64,000 nucleotides of DNA from Akkermansiaceae bacterium UBA6138 (GCA_002422425.1 DIVG01000046.1:72358-136357); one strand, 5' to 3'. Counted from the stretch's first letter, positions 27,173 to 37,594 are shown. The notes: generated by a model from the letters alone, not told the origin. Made by a program: numbers and translations.

Positions 27173-27442
27173 TCACTTCCGCATCGTCCGACCGAGCATG
27201 TGAGCGGCGACAGGTAGGGTGAGGAAGGCGAGGCCGAGCGCGACGAGGGCTTTCAGACCAACCTCCCACCCGGGTACGCGAAGGAAAAATGCCGCGAGGA
27301 TCAAGGTCAGGGCCGCTCCCGCTGCCTTTGTCGAGGCATGCATGCGGCTGAGGAGATCGGGCAGGCGCAGCACGCCGAGTCCGGCGACGAGGGCGAAGAA
27401 ACCGCCGAGGAGGAGGAGCAGGGCACTGAGCAGATCAATCAT
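27173..27442 (-). CDS. mrpG: Mrp Na+/H+ antiporter subunit G
   Basis: The start is the ATG at 27442 (MIDLLSALLLLL), giving 89 residues. The longer open frame upstream is only overlap with mrpF. Three membrane helices, with the family motif R-L-P-D-L-L-S-R-M-H-A-S-T-K-A (about 27-41). MrpG is a small accessory subunit of the multi-subunit cation/proton antiporter. The gene overlaps mrpF by 8 bp, typical of this operon. Confidence 0.9.
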   Translation of the reverse strand: MIDLLSALLLLLGGFFALVAGLGVLRLPDLLSRMHASTKAAGAALTLILAAFFLRVPGWEVGLKALVALGLAFLTLPVAAHMLGRTMRK

Positions 27443-27716
27443 GGTCCTTGCGGGAGAGGTGGGCGGGGCTGAGAAAAAGGGAAACCCCGGTGGTACCGAC
27501 GTAGAGGACGAGTCCGGCGACCAGTGCGACATCGAGCCACAGAGAGTCACGGACGAACCATCCGTGCCCGAGGGCGAGTCCGATCGCACAGAGGGCGACG
27601 ACGTCGGCGGCATTGAGCCGGTCGGCAAGAGTCGGGCCGCGCCAGAGCCTCAGCCCCGCGCAGGCGACCGCGATGAAGAGGCAGAACGTGAAAAGGAGAT
27701 GGGCGATTTCAATCAT
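27435..27716 (-). CDS. mrpF: Mrp Na+/H+ antiporter subunit F
   Basis: 93 residues from the ATG at 27716 (MIEIAHLLF). Three membrane helices, with conserved R-G-P-T-L-A-D-R-L-N-A-A-D-V (about 29-42). It overlaps mrpE and mrpG by 8 bp each, so translation is probably coupled. Related MrpF proteins have been linked to bile-salt and Na+ efflux. Confidence 0.9.
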   Translation of the reverse strand: MIEIAHLLFTFCLFIAVACAGLRLWRGPTLADRLNAADVVALCAIGLALGHGWFVRDSLWLDVALVAGLVLYVGTTGVSLFLSPAHLSRKDHD

Positions 27717-28049
27717 GGCGGGGATCGCGGCGGGTGACGTGCAGGAGCGGTTCCTCAAGCTGTCTTGTAATCGATTCTCCGACCGGACCGCGGTCGTCGA
27801 GGGTGTGGACCTCGAGATGTTTTCCCGCTTCGACATTGAGGAGGAGCGTGCCGGGGGTGAACGAGATCAGGTTGGACATCGCGAGGATCTCGGCGGGCGA
27901 CTCAACCCGCGTAGGGATCGTGATTGTGCCGGGATGAATGTCAGGGCGGCACGAGAGGACCTTGCGCGCGATGACAAAATTTGAGATCCAAAAATCGGCG
28001 GTGTACCGCACCGCAAGTCGGACGAGTCGCAGGAGCCTGGTCAAAAAGT

Positions 28050-28053
<4 letters not shown>
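27709..28053 (-). CDS. mrpE: Mrp Na+/H+ antiporter subunit E
   Basis: 114 residues. The segment F-W-I-S-N-F-V-I-A-R-K-V-L is followed by L-I-S-F-T-P-G-T-L-L-L-N-V, the hallmark of MrpE. Its N-terminal hydrophobic part is shorter than in two-helix MrpE proteins, so a single membrane segment is likely. It overlaps mrpD by 4 bp (ATGA) and mrpF by 8 bp. Confidence 0.9.
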
Positions 28054-29530
<1,477 letters not shown>

Positions 29531-29534
<4 letters not shown>

Positions 29535-29878
29535 GTTTCCGTATTCGCGAGACCGGAGACGCCGGCAGCGCCGATGCGGGCGCGGGTCTTTTTGAGAAGG
29601 ACGAGGCAGAAGGCGAGCACTCCGAAGCTGATCACGATGGCCGTGAGGACGAGAGCCTGGGCAAGGGGATCGGGATGGCCTTCGGCGAGAGTTCGCTCGT
29701 CCGGCCCGATGATCGCGGTGTCACCCCTTCCTAGTCCGGCGGCGGTGAAAACGAGCAGGTTCGCGGCCTGGGCGAGCAGGGCGAGACCGAGGAGGATGCG
29801 GAAAAGTCCGTTTCGCAACACAAGCAGGGTGCCGCAGGCGGCGAGGGTTCCGACGAGGATGGCGGCAAGAGTTTCCAT
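29531..29878 (-). CDS. mrpC: Mrp Na+/H+ antiporter subunit C
   Basis: 115 residues, NuoK-like, with three membrane helices. Motifs are L-R-N-G-L-F-R-I-L-L-G-L-A-L-L-A-Q-A-A-N-L and, near the end, D-P-L-A-Q-A-L-V-L-T-A-I-V-I, both characteristic of MrpC. It overlaps mrpD by 4 bp and shares one base with the end of mrpA (TGATG). Confidence 0.92.
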
Positions 29879-32667
29879 CAGGGTAGGGCGGCGGGTTCGG
29901 GTTCCACGTTTTCACGGACACGGTTTCGCTCCATCGCTTCGTAGAGCATTAGCACGACTCCCGCGACGACGAGGTAGACGCCGATGTCGAAGACCAGGGG
30001 GGTGCCGATCTTGACTTTGCCGACGGCGGGCAAGGGGAACTCGGGGCCCCACTGCGCGGCAAGGAATCCTGCCGCCGAGAGTAGGCCAGGTAGGCCCGAG
30101 AGCACCGCCGTGGCCAGTCCGACAACCATCAGCGAGGCCGCGCCAAGGCGGAAAAGGCGGAGTTTCACGGAGGGGTGAGCGAGATGCACCAGGACCGCCG
30201 ACATCGCCGCGACAAGGCCGCCGATAAAGCCGCCGCCGGGTTCGTTGTGGCCGCGGAGGAGCAGGTAAAGGGAAAAGACCAGCATCGCCGGCGCGGTGTA
30301 GCGGGCCGAGGCCGAGAGCACCGGTGAGGACTCGAGTCGCTCCCGCGAAAAGCGCGAACGGCCTGTTCCAAGCATGGCTGCGGCCCCGAGAGCGGCGATC
30401 AGCAGCACCGTGATCTCACCGAGGGTGTCGAGCGCGCGGAAGTCGACGAGGATGACGTTCACGACATTTTTGCCGAAGGCTTCGGGCAGACTCTTCGCGG
30501 CGAGTTCGAGCGAGACCGGTTCGGCCACCTGCACGTCAAAGGCCTTCAGGGTCAGCAGGGTGAAGACGAGACCGACCGCGACGGAAAGGACGACGGCGGG
30601 CACGCGCGGAATCCCCGCCCGACGTTCCTCACGCATCGGGGGCAGGCCGTAGAGGGCAAGGGCAAAAAGCAGCAGGGTCAGCGTCTCCACCAGAATCTGG
30701 GTGATGGCGAGATCGGGTGCCCCGTGGAGGGCGAAAAATCCCGCGATCCCGAAACCGATGCAGCCGAGGATCAGGACCGAGGCCATGCGGCGGCGGCAGC
30801 GCACGAGGGCGACCGCGGCGGCGGCGAGGACGATCGTGAGGATCGCCACGTCCGGGCGGATCGCACCCTTCGCCGGCAGGGTGAGCGTGTAGCCACTTTT
30901 CCACCAGGCGGTGACGAGTCCGGCCACCGCCACCGAAAATAGTACCGCGAGATAGCTATGGAGCCGTCCTGACTGGATCGTGCGGGTAACGAGCCCTGAA
31001 AAAAAGAGAAATCCCGAGATCCCCGAGCGGAAAATCGTCGTCCCGTTCCAGCCGACGCCCTCGCGCAGAGCGGCGCTGTATCGCGAGAGTCGCTTGCGGA
31101 TCAGGAAGAGTCCCACCCCGGACAAAACCGTCACCAGACTCAGCAGCAGCACGAGATTAAATCCGTGCCAGAGTTTCAGCTTGATCGTCACCTCCTCCGC
31201 CGCGATCTGTGCGACCATCGCCTCGAGCGGACGCCCCAGCGTCACATCGGGGAAAACGCCGAAGGCGATGCTGCCGAACCCGAGCAGGACCGGCCCGATC
31301 CAGTAGCCGATCTTCGTCGGTTTCATGCTCTTCGGTTCGGCTGAGGGAGCTTCGCCGAGGAAGGGGAGCACGCCGACTTTCAGGGCTACGACGACGTTGG
31401 CGGCGTTGGTGACGATCCCGCAGATGAGCAGACTGATCCCGATCACGGGCGTCTCGAGTTTCACCTCGTAGAGTAGCTCCTTCGCGATAAAGCCGATGAA
31501 GGGCGGCAGTCCCGACATGGAAAAAGCGGCAACGACGGCGGCGATCCCGAGGGCGGGGAAGCTGCGCATGAGACCGCGCAACTGTCCGATCTCTCGTGTT
31601 CCGGTCCCTTTTTCGAGAGCGCCCGCGACCATGAAAAGGGCACCCTTGTAGAGCGCATGGACGATGAAGAAGAGCATCGCTACCTTGACCGAGAGGGTGT
31701 GTTCCATCCCCAGCAGCATCGTTAGGGTGCCGAGTGCGCTCACCGTGGAAAAGGCGAGGAGCCGTTTCAGATCGCTCTGCACCATCGCGACGAGCGCCCC
31801 CCAGACCATCGTGATCGCCCCGAGCGCGAGTAGGGTGTAGTGCCAGAGACTCGTCCCGCCGAGGGCCGGATGAAGGATCGCGAGGAGAAAGATCCCCACC
31901 TTTACCATCGTGGCGGAGTGGAGATAGGCGCTGACCGGAGCCGGTGCCGCCATCGCCCCGGGGAGCCAGAAGTGGAAGGGGAACTGCGCCGATTTCGTGA
32001 TCGCCCCGAGCAGGACGCAGAGGAAAGCCCCCGTGTAGAGCGGATGCGCCCGGATCGCGTCGGCCGCATCGACCCAGACTCCGATGCGGTAGCTGCCCGT
32101 GATCTCGCCGAGGAGGATGAAACCGGCGAGCAGGGCGACCCCGCCTCCCGCCGTGATAAGCAGCGCGTCGAGAGCGGACTTTCTCGATTCCAGCTTTTCG
32201 TGGTAATGACCGATGAGAAGGTAGCTCGCGATCGAAGTCAGCTCCCAGAAGACAAAAAGAACGATCGCATTCTCCGTCACCGCGATCCCGAGCATCGCTC
32301 CCGCGAAGAGGAAGAGATAACAAAGAAAACGCCCGAGCCTGTCGCTCCCTTTCAGATAAGCCGCCGCGTAGATCACAATAAGCGTGCCGATCCCCGAGAC
32401 GAGCAGAGCGAGGAGCAGACCCACCGGCGAGACCCAGAGGTCCCAGTCCATCCCCAGTTCCGTCGCCCAGGTCAGCGAGTCGCGCCAGGTCGTGCCCCCC
32501 CAAATTGGGCCGGCACCCGAAAGGAAGTAGAAGAAAATCGCCCCGGGCACCAGGGCCCAGAGGGTGGCGGGAAAACGGTCATTTTTTCGTCCGACAAAAG
32601 GGGCGACGAGCGCGGCGAGAAACAGGGCAGCGACACCGAAGCCCGGGTTGAGAAAATCGAATGGCAT
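29878..32667 (-). CDS. mrpA: Mrp Na+/H+ antiporter subunit A fused to subunit B
   Basis: 929 residues and about 22 hydrophobic segments. The first 500 residues are NuoL-like, with FWELTSIASYLLIG (Glu near residue 140) and A-I-T-K-S-A-Q-F-P-F-H-F-W-L-P near 222. Residues about 600-760 are the MrpA-specific NuoJ-like part (GAPDLAITQILVETLTLLLF). Residues about 770-929 are a complete MrpB domain (LRGHNEPGGGFIGGL), so no separate mrpB exists. This A/B fusion is the arrangement of group 2 Mrp operons. Role: exchange of cytoplasmic Na+ for external protons, giving salt and alkali tolerance. It is the first gene of the operon; its promoter should lie in 32668-32850. Confidence 0.94.
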   Translation of the reverse strand: MPFDFLNPGFGVAALFLAALVAPFVGRKNDRFPATLWALVPGAIFFYFLSGAGPIWGGTTWRDSLTWATELGMDWDLWVSPVGLLLALLVSGIGTLIVIYAAAYLKGSDRLGRFLCYLFLFAGAMLGIAVTENAIVLFVFWELTSIASYLLIGHYHEKLESRKSALDALLITAGGGVALLAGFILLGEITGSYRIGVWVDAADAIRAHPLYTGAFLCVLLGAITKSAQFPFHFWLPGAMAAPAPVSAYLHSATMVKVGIFLLAILHPALGGTSLWHYTLLALGAITMVWGALVAMVQSDLKRLLAFSTVSALGTLTMLLGMEHTLSVKVAMLFFIVHALYKGALFMVAGALEKGTGTREIGQLRGLMRSFPALGIAAVVAAFSMSGLPPFIGFIAKELLYEVKLETPVIGISLLICGIVTNAANVVVALKVGVLPFLGEAPSAEPKSMKPTKIGYWIGPVLLGFGSIAFGVFPDVTLGRPLEAMVAQIAAEEVTIKLKLWHGFNLVLLLSLVTVLSGVGLFLIRKRLSRYSAALREGVGWNGTTIFRSGISGFLFFSGLVTRTIQSGRLHSYLAVLFSVAVAGLVTAWWKSGYTLTLPAKGAIRPDVAILTIVLAAAAVALVRCRRRMASVLILGCIGFGIAGFFALHGAPDLAITQILVETLTLLLFALALYGLPPMREERRAGIPRVPAVVLSVAVGLVFTLLTLKAFDVQVAEPVSLELAAKSLPEAFGKNVVNVILVDFRALDTLGEITVLLIAALGAAAMLGTGRSRFSRERLESSPVLSASARYTAPAMLVFSLYLLLRGHNEPGGGFIGGLVAAMSAVLVHLAHPSVKLRLFRLGAASLMVVGLATAVLSGLPGLLSAAGFLAAQWGPEFPLPAVGKVKIGTPLVFDIGVYLVVAGVVLMLYEAMERNRVRENVEPEPAALP

Positions 32668-32963
32668 AGAGGCGCCGGAGCGGCAAAGGGGGAAGGTTGA
32701 CAGGACTTACGCGCAAAAAGCGGACCAGGCCAGAAAATCCGTCTCAAAATCGGTCGGAATCCGGGCGATTTTTCCGCAGAGCACTGTTTTCAGGTATCGC
32801 GAGCCCCGCAACCGTCCTCCATTCCCGGGGTTGACTAACCTGTCCCACCCAGTCTTAATCCTTAATCTTTATCCTCATCGGTCCCGGTGATGGGCGTCAT
32901 TAGTCCTTCAATCGGGATTAAGATTAGGATTAAGATTAAGAATTTCCGCTTCGCTTCTCACCC
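32668..32963. promoter_or_regulatory. Divergent intergenic region between mrpA and the GspE-type gene
   Basis: 296 bp expected to hold promoters for both the mrp operon and the ATPase gene. No clear -35/-10 pair could be chosen. Its main feature is a long imperfect inverted repeat close to the ATPase start, listed separately. There is no Shine-Dalgarno sequence before the ATG at 32964. Confidence 0.4.
32854..32942. repeat. Imperfect inverted repeat built from TTAATC units
   Basis: The left arm, 32854-32875, reads C-TTAATCC-TTAATC-TTTATCC-T. The right arm, 32915-32942, is made of GGATTAAGATTA-type units and is largely the reverse complement of the left arm, with small insertions. About 39 bases separate the arms. 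It could form a long cruciform or hairpin 20 bp upstream of the GspE-type start codon. It may be a dispersed genomic repeat or a regulator-binding array; sequence alone does not decide. Confidence 0.6.
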
Positions 32964-34643
32964 ATGTCCCTGATCCCTCTTCTTACCCGTGTTTCCCTCA
33001 GTAGCGGATGCGCCGATGCGATGCGCTGCGAGGCGGTTCTCGCGGAGGCCGCCGCGAAACGATCTCCGCTTGTGGACGCGCTCTTCGATGCGGGACTCGT
33101 TGAGGAGGAATCCTTTGCCCGCCAGCTCGCCGACGAGGCCGGGCTTGAGTTCGTCGCCGAATCCTCCCTCGACCTCACCAGCGCGCTCCATCGTCGTTTT
33201 CCCGCGAAGCTGGCCCTGCGCTACCGGCTCCTCCCCGCCTCGATCGACGAAGAGGGGATTACCCTGATGACCTACGACCCTTTTGATCTGGAGGCCCGTC
33301 AAGCGGTCGGTCGGGAGATGGTCAAACCGGTTTCGTGGGTCGTGAGCACACGCTATCGGATTCTGGAAGGCCTGCGCCAGGGCTATGGCGTCGGGGCTGA
33401 ACAATTCGATGAACTCCTCGAAGGCCGCGATCCCTCCGGAGGCGACGATTTCGAACAGGAGGTCACTCAGCTCGACGAAGAAGAGGAGGAAGCTTCGGTC
33501 ATGAATTTCGTGAACCAGATCTTCCGCGAAGCGTTGCGCGAGCGTGCCACGGATATTCACATCGAGCCTCTCGAGAAAAATCTGCGTATCCGCTACCGCA
33601 TCGACGGAGCCCTTCAGGAGGTCGCGGTTCCGCCGGACATCAGAGCCCTTCAGGCCTCGCTCATCTCGCGGCTCAAGATCATGGCCCAGCTCGACATCGC
33701 CGAACGCCGTCTCCCGCAGGATGGCCGCATCAACCTCGAACTCGACGGCTCGCCCGTCGATGTGCGTGTCGCGACGATTCCTTCGGTCAATGGCGAGAGC
33801 GTCAGCCTGCGACTCCTCACCCGCCAAAACTTCGATATGTCGATGCTGGGACTCGATGAAAAAACCGTCTCGATCATCGAGGGACTGCTGCGTCAGCCCA
33901 ACGGCATCATTCTTGTGACGGGTCCGACCGGCTCGGGAAAATCGACGACTCTTTACACCTTTCTCAAGCGCCTCAACACGAAGCAGACCCGGATTGTCAC
34001 CGTCGAAGATCCCGTTGAAAACCGCCTCGACGGTGTCATTCAGATCGCGATTAAACCGGAGATCGGACTCACCTTTGCAAGCGGCTTGCGCAGCATCCTG
34101 CGGGGTGACCCGAACATCATCATGGTCGGGGAGATGCGGGACCTCGAGACGACCGAGATCGCGATCCGGGGGGCTCTCACGGGCCACCTCGTCTTCAGCA
34201 CCCTCCACACTAACGACGCCGTTTCGGGTATCACCCGACTCCTCGATATGGGCGTCGAGCCATTCCTGATCGCATCGTCGGTACGGGGCTTCCTCGCCCA
34301 GCGGCTCGTGCGGCGGCTTTGCGAACAGTGCAAAAAACCGTCTCACCTTGAGGATGCCTACCTCGCGGAGATCGGTTTCCCGCCCGAGTGGCGCGCGGGG
34401 GTGCATGAGGCGGTAGGCTGCCGCGCCTGTCGGGATACCGGCTACCGCGGGCGGATGTCGATTCTTGAGATTTGCCTCATTGATGCGGCTATGTCCGAGC
34501 TCATCACGACGCACGCCTCCTACGCCCAGCTTAAAAAACAGGCTCTCGCCAACGGCATGCGCACCTTGCGTGACTACGGCTGGAGCAAGGTTGCTTCGGG
34601 TGAGACTACGATCGAGGAGGTCCTCAGCAACGTCGAGCACTGA
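32964..34643 (+). CDS. GspE/PilB-family secretion or pilus ATPase
   Basis: 559 residues. Residues about 1-150 form the GspE N-terminal (MshEN-like) domain. The ATPase core has the Asp box around ATDIHIEPLE, Walker A G-P-T-G-S-G-K-S-T at 320-328, the second Asp box VTVEDPVEN, the Walker B region M-V-G-E-M-R-D and the His box FSTLHTND. A tetracysteine zinc motif (CEQC and CRAC) follows near the C-terminus. All catalytic motifs are intact. The family powers type II secretion or type IV pilus assembly in the cytoplasm. No GspF, GspG, pilin or secretin gene lies in the window, so which machine it serves is open; orphan copies are common in this phylum (inference). Confidence 0.9.
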   Translation: MSLIPLLTRVSLSSGCADAMRCEAVLAEAAAKRSPLVDALFDAGLVEEESFARQLADEAGLEFVAESSLDLTSALHRRFPAKLALRYRLLPASIDEEGITLMTYDPFDLEARQAVGREMVKPVSWVVSTRYRILEGLRQGYGVGAEQFDELLEGRDPSGGDDFEQEVTQLDEEEEEASVMNFVNQIFREALRERATDIHIEPLEKNLRIRYRIDGALQEVAVPPDIRALQASLISRLKIMAQLDIAERRLPQDGRINLELDGSPVDVRVATIPSVNGESVSLRLLTRQNFDMSMLGLDEKTVSIIEGLLRQPNGIILVTGPTGSGKSTTLYTFLKRLNTKQTRIVTVEDPVENRLDGVIQIAIKPEIGLTFASGLRSILRGDPNIIMVGEMRDLETTEIAIRGALTGHLVFSTLHTNDAVSGITRLLDMGVEPFLIASSVRGFLAQRLVRRLCEQCKKPSHLEDAYLAEIGFPPEWRAGVHEAVGCRACRDTGYRGRMSILEICLIDAAMSELITTHASYAQLKKQALANGMRTLRDYGWSKVASGETTIEEVLSNVEH

Positions 34644-34646
34644 TCT

Positions 34647-35213
34647 TCAACGGACAGCCCGCCGCCGCCACAGGAAAATCGCGAGTGCGACGAAGGTGGC
34701 GATCCCGATGATGCCTCCGATCGTGTATTCGCGCATCGAGCGGGGCGGGTAAGCCTCGCGGAAGGTCATCGCCGCCGAGCCGTCGAGCAGCTCGATTCCG
34801 TTCGGCTCGAGCGGTTCCCACTGCGGTTCGTCGGGTGACTCGGGATTTTTCCGCAGCCACATTTTAAAGCGCGAGCCCTCCGCCGGGATGTCGCGATGGC
34901 CCTGCGCCCCGTCCGCCTCGTGTAGCCCGATCCGACGGCAGCGGATGTCGAGAAGCTGATCCCCCGGCACCAGTTCGGCTCCTTTTTCAACCGACTCGAC
35001 CTTTGCGGCGAGCCTTACAAATGTCACCGTCGAGACCGGTTTCCGAAGCGTCATGACACGCGATCCGACGACCTCTCCGCTGACGATGAGAGTGGCCTGC
35101 GCCTCCCTTTCTTCCGGACTCAGCGGCGGCAGCGCGGCCCTCATCGGCTCCGTGAGGAGAAGCAGGAACAAAAACGCCGGGATCAGGGAAGGGGAGAGGC
35201 AGCGCTTTTTCAT
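34647..35213 (-). CDS. Unrecognised secreted protein with a C-terminal membrane anchor
   Basis: 188 residues from the Met at 35213 (MKKRCLSPS). A signal peptide (about 1-27, ending M-R-A-A) leads into a soluble domain (about 30-155), followed by one transmembrane helix (GGIIGIATFVALAIFLW) and a basic tail. The topology is type I, with the domain outside the cytoplasmic membrane. The soluble part has beta-rich text such as LIVSGEVVGSRV and LVPGDQLLDIRCRRIG. I do not recognise a family. It is convergent with the GspE-type gene (3 bp apart) and 13 bp downstream of trhO on the same strand, so it may be the second gene of a trhO transcript. Confidence 0.6.
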   Translation of the reverse strand: MKKRCLSPSLIPAFLFLLLLTEPMRAALPPLSPEEREAQATLIVSGEVVGSRVMTLRKPVSTVTFVRLAAKVESVEKGAELVPGDQLLDIRCRRIGLHEADGAQGHRDIPAEGSRFKMWLRKNPESPDEPQWEPLEPNGIELLDGSAAMTFREAYPPRSMREYTIGGIIGIATFVALAIFLWRRRAVR

Positions 35214-35226
35214 AAGGGATATTTTC

Positions 35227-36186
35227 TCAGACGGGGGTTTCGGGAGAGACGACGACCGGGATGCCGGCTGCCACCGCCGCCTCGCGACAGGCATCGCCGC
35301 AGAAGAGACCGTGCGTCCCGCGGCAGTCGGGACAGACGAAGATCTGCTCGTTGCAGTCGGGCCAGCGGCAGTTGCCGTAGCGCGGCTCCTCCACCCTGCA
35401 GTAGCGGCAGCGCGTGATGACCTTGCGCGTCTCGGTGTGGTTCACTTCAACCCCGACCCTTTCGTCGAAGACATAACAGAGCCCCTCGAAGTCGCGGCCT
35501 CGCACCTCGGGATCTTTTCCGTATTTCACGATGCCTCCGTCAAGCTGGTAGACCCGGTCAAAGCCCTCCTTGCGAAGGTAACCCGAGAGTTTTTCACAGC
35601 GGATCCCGCCCGTGCAGTAGGTCAGGACCTTGCGTCCGCGCAGGTTCGGCGCATTCTCCCTGAGCCACTCCGGGAAGTCCCGGAAACTCCGGATCGGAGG
35701 ACAGATCGCATTTTTGAACCGGCCGAGCTCCGCCTCGTAGTCGTTGCGACCGTCGATGACGACGACGTCATCCTCCTGCATCGCCTCGTAAAATTCGCGG
35801 GGGGAGAGTCTCTCGCCGGTGAGAGTGTTCGGGTCAATATCCGCCTCGCCGGGCAGTCCCATGGTGACGATCTCTTTTCTAACCTTGATCGAGAGCTTCG
35901 GGAAGACGTGGCCCTCCGCCGGATCAACCTTGAACTCCATTCCGGCAGTGAGCGGATCGGCAAGCATCACCTCCATGTAGCGGTTCGTGTCTTCGAGGGT
36001 TCCCGAGACGGTCCCGTTGATTCCTTCGCGGCCGACGATAATACGCCCGCGTAGCTCCAGCTCTTCGCAGAGAGCCCGGTGCTTCGCATGATAGGCCGCC
36101 GTATCCGCGACGGGAATATAGCGGTAATAGAGCAGCACCTGATAAGGAGCGGGCGGAGCCTCGGTTGTCTGGGGATCTGAATTCAC
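35227..36186 (-). CDS. trhO: tRNA uridine(34) hydroxylase, rhodanese family
   Basis: TrhO (YceA/YbfQ) installs 5-hydroxyuridine at tRNA position 34 using O2. An N-terminal acylphosphatase-like domain (REGINGTVSGT) precedes a rhodanese domain (VVIDGRNDYEAELGRF) with the active Cys in Y-C-T-G-G-I-R-C-E-K (C191, first Cys). A Cys-rich C-terminal tail follows, with at least eight Cys in CRYC, CRWPDC, CPDC and CGDAC. I chose the GTG at 36186 (319 residues). The frame is open to 36423, but that extension has no family resemblance and runs into the divergent kinase gene. It is the second tRNA-U34 modification locus in the window. Confidence 0.9.
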   Translation of the reverse strand: MNSDPQTTEAPPAPYQVLLYYRYIPVADTAAYHAKHRALCEELELRGRIIVGREGINGTVSGTLEDTNRYMEVMLADPLTAGMEFKVDPAEGHVFPKLSIKVRKEIVTMGLPGEADIDPNTLTGERLSPREFYEAMQEDDVVVIDGRNDYEAELGRFKNAICPPIRSFRDFPEWLRENAPNLRGRKVLTYCTGGIRCEKLSGYLRKEGFDRVYQLDGGIVKYGKDPEVRGRDFEGLCYVFDERVGVEVNHTETRKVITRCRYCRVEEPRYGNCRWPDCNEQIFVCPDCRGTHGLFCGDACREAAVAAGIPVVVSPETPV

Positions 36187-36400
36187 TGTTCCCAGTGTAG
36201 GTTTTTTTTCACCGCTCCTCAAGGCGCGGACCTCCCATTTTCGGAAAATAGAGCAAAATACGCGTCGTTTCACCCTCCGTCCGCTGCGGGGGTGAGGCCG
36301 CTCTCCCGAGTTCGGGCACTTTCGTGGTCCGCTGCGTTTCTCCGGATAAAAGTTGACTTCCCCCCCCCTTTGAGGCGCTATTCCCATCCCTCTCTTTTTT
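36187..36400. promoter_or_regulatory. Divergent intergenic region between trhO and the sugar kinase
   Basis: 214 bp with a run of ten C just upstream of the kinase (about 36359-36368) and an A-rich block beside trhO. No operator or clear promoter could be identified. There is no Shine-Dalgarno sequence before the kinase ATG. Confidence 0.35.
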
Positions 36401-37510
36401 ATGATTGCCGAATCTATTGCCACGCAGTTTGATGTTCCCGGGCGCCTCGTGGCGCTTCAGCCGATTGGCTCGGGCAATGTGAACGACACCTATCGGGTGA
36501 TTCTGCGCACGACCTTTTCGGAGGAGCAATACATCCTGCAACGCATCAATCAGGCGGTTTTCAAGGATCCGGCGGCGGTGATGGCGAATATGAAGGCGGT
36601 CACCGATCATGCTCATCGGCGGATTGAGGAGGAGGCTGACGGTGCCGACCGCATTTGGCAGCTCCCTCGGGTGATCCCGGCAAAGGACGGGAGTGATTTT
36701 GTCGTCGATCCAAAAGGGGGCTACTGGCGCGCGCTCTCGATGATCGCGAGCACCACGAATTACGAAAAGCTCACCATCCCCGAGCATGCGGCGGAGGCGG
36801 GGCGGGTTCTCGGGCACTTTCAGCGCATCATTTCCGATTTCCCTATCGAGGGGCTTGCCGACACGCTCCCGGGATTTCACATCGCTCCCGGTTATCTCGA
36901 AGCCTATGACCGTAATTTCGAGAATGCTGCGGCGAAGGCCCGTCTCACGGCGGTTTCCGAGGCCAGGCGACTTCACCAGTTCGTCGAGAAGCGACGCGAT
37001 TTTGTCGACGTGCTCGAGTCCGCCCGTGAGCGGGGAGAGATCCACCTGCGTCCCATTCATGGGGACCCGAAGATCACAAACGTCATGATTGACAATTTCA
37101 CCGGCAAGGGGACCGCCATCGTCGATCTCGACACGGTCAAGCCGGGTCTTATTCACTACGACATCGGAGACGCGGTGCGCAGCGGATGCAATCCGGCCGG
37201 GGAGGAGACGAGCGATCTTAGCGAAGTCTTTCTCGACCTCGATCTCTTCGAGGCGCTGGTGAGGGGATACCTTACGGAAGCGAGGAGTTTTCTCACCGAA
37301 GCGGACCGGCACTACCTCTACGACTCGATCCGTCTCATCGCTTTCGAATTGGGGCTTCGCTTTTTCGCCGATTACCTCGCCGGAGATGTCTATTTCAAAG
37401 TCGGATACGAAGGCCAGAATCTCAATCGGGCAAGGGTGCAGTTCGCATTGTGTGAGAGCATTGAAGCCCGTGAAGGGAAAATGCGGGCCATTCTGGAGAA
37501 GCATTGCTGA
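36401..37510 (+). CDS. NahK-like anomeric sugar kinase (APH phosphotransferase fold)
   Basis: 369 residues, similar in length and motif order to N-acetylhexosamine 1-kinase NahK of bifidobacteria: YILQRIN near 45-51, the catalytic loop H220-G-D222-P-K-I-T-N227, the metal-binding D242-L-D244, then GDAVRSG, and a late ADYLAGDVYF. NahK phosphorylates GlcNAc or GalNAc at C1 in mucin or milk-glycan salvage. No lacto-N-biose phosphorylase or uridylyltransferase is adjacent, so the substrate here is an inference. It is cytoplasmic. A GC-rich hairpin follows before the convergent corA gene. Kinase fold confident; substrate moderate. Confidence 0.78.
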   Translation: MIAESIATQFDVPGRLVALQPIGSGNVNDTYRVILRTTFSEEQYILQRINQAVFKDPAAVMANMKAVTDHAHRRIEEEADGADRIWQLPRVIPAKDGSDFVVDPKGGYWRALSMIASTTNYEKLTIPEHAAEAGRVLGHFQRIISDFPIEGLADTLPGFHIAPGYLEAYDRNFENAAAKARLTAVSEARRLHQFVEKRRDFVDVLESARERGEIHLRPIHGDPKITNVMIDNFTGKGTAIVDLDTVKPGLIHYDIGDAVRSGCNPAGEETSDLSEVFLDLDLFEALVRGYLTEARSFLTEADRHYLYDSIRLIAFELGLRFFADYLAGDVYFKVGYEGQNLNRARVQFALCESIEAREGKMRAILEKHC

Positions 37511-37550
37511 GGAGTGAGGGTCCGGAATTCCCCCCGTCGCCGGGCGATCG

Positions 37551-37575
37551 CCGGAGCCTCGTGAAAGGGCTCCGG
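37551..37575. terminator. Hairpin between convergent kinase and corA genes
   Basis: An 8-bp perfect stem CCGGAGCC/GGCTCCGG with a 9-base loop lies between the two convergent stop codons. No U-tract follows on either strand, so it is at best a weak terminator, or a 3'-end stabiliser. Confidence 0.45.
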
Positions 37576-37594
37576 GCCCCTTTCCGGGCGAGTC

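Noticed and set aside
32958..34640. 560-codon minus-strand frame opposite the GspE-type ATPase
   Set aside because: The plus strand has all ATPase motifs; the antisense translation shows only low-complexity charged text.
36187..36423. Longer N-terminus of trhO starting at 36423
   Set aside because: The added 79 residues lack family resemblance and overlap the start of the divergent kinase gene.
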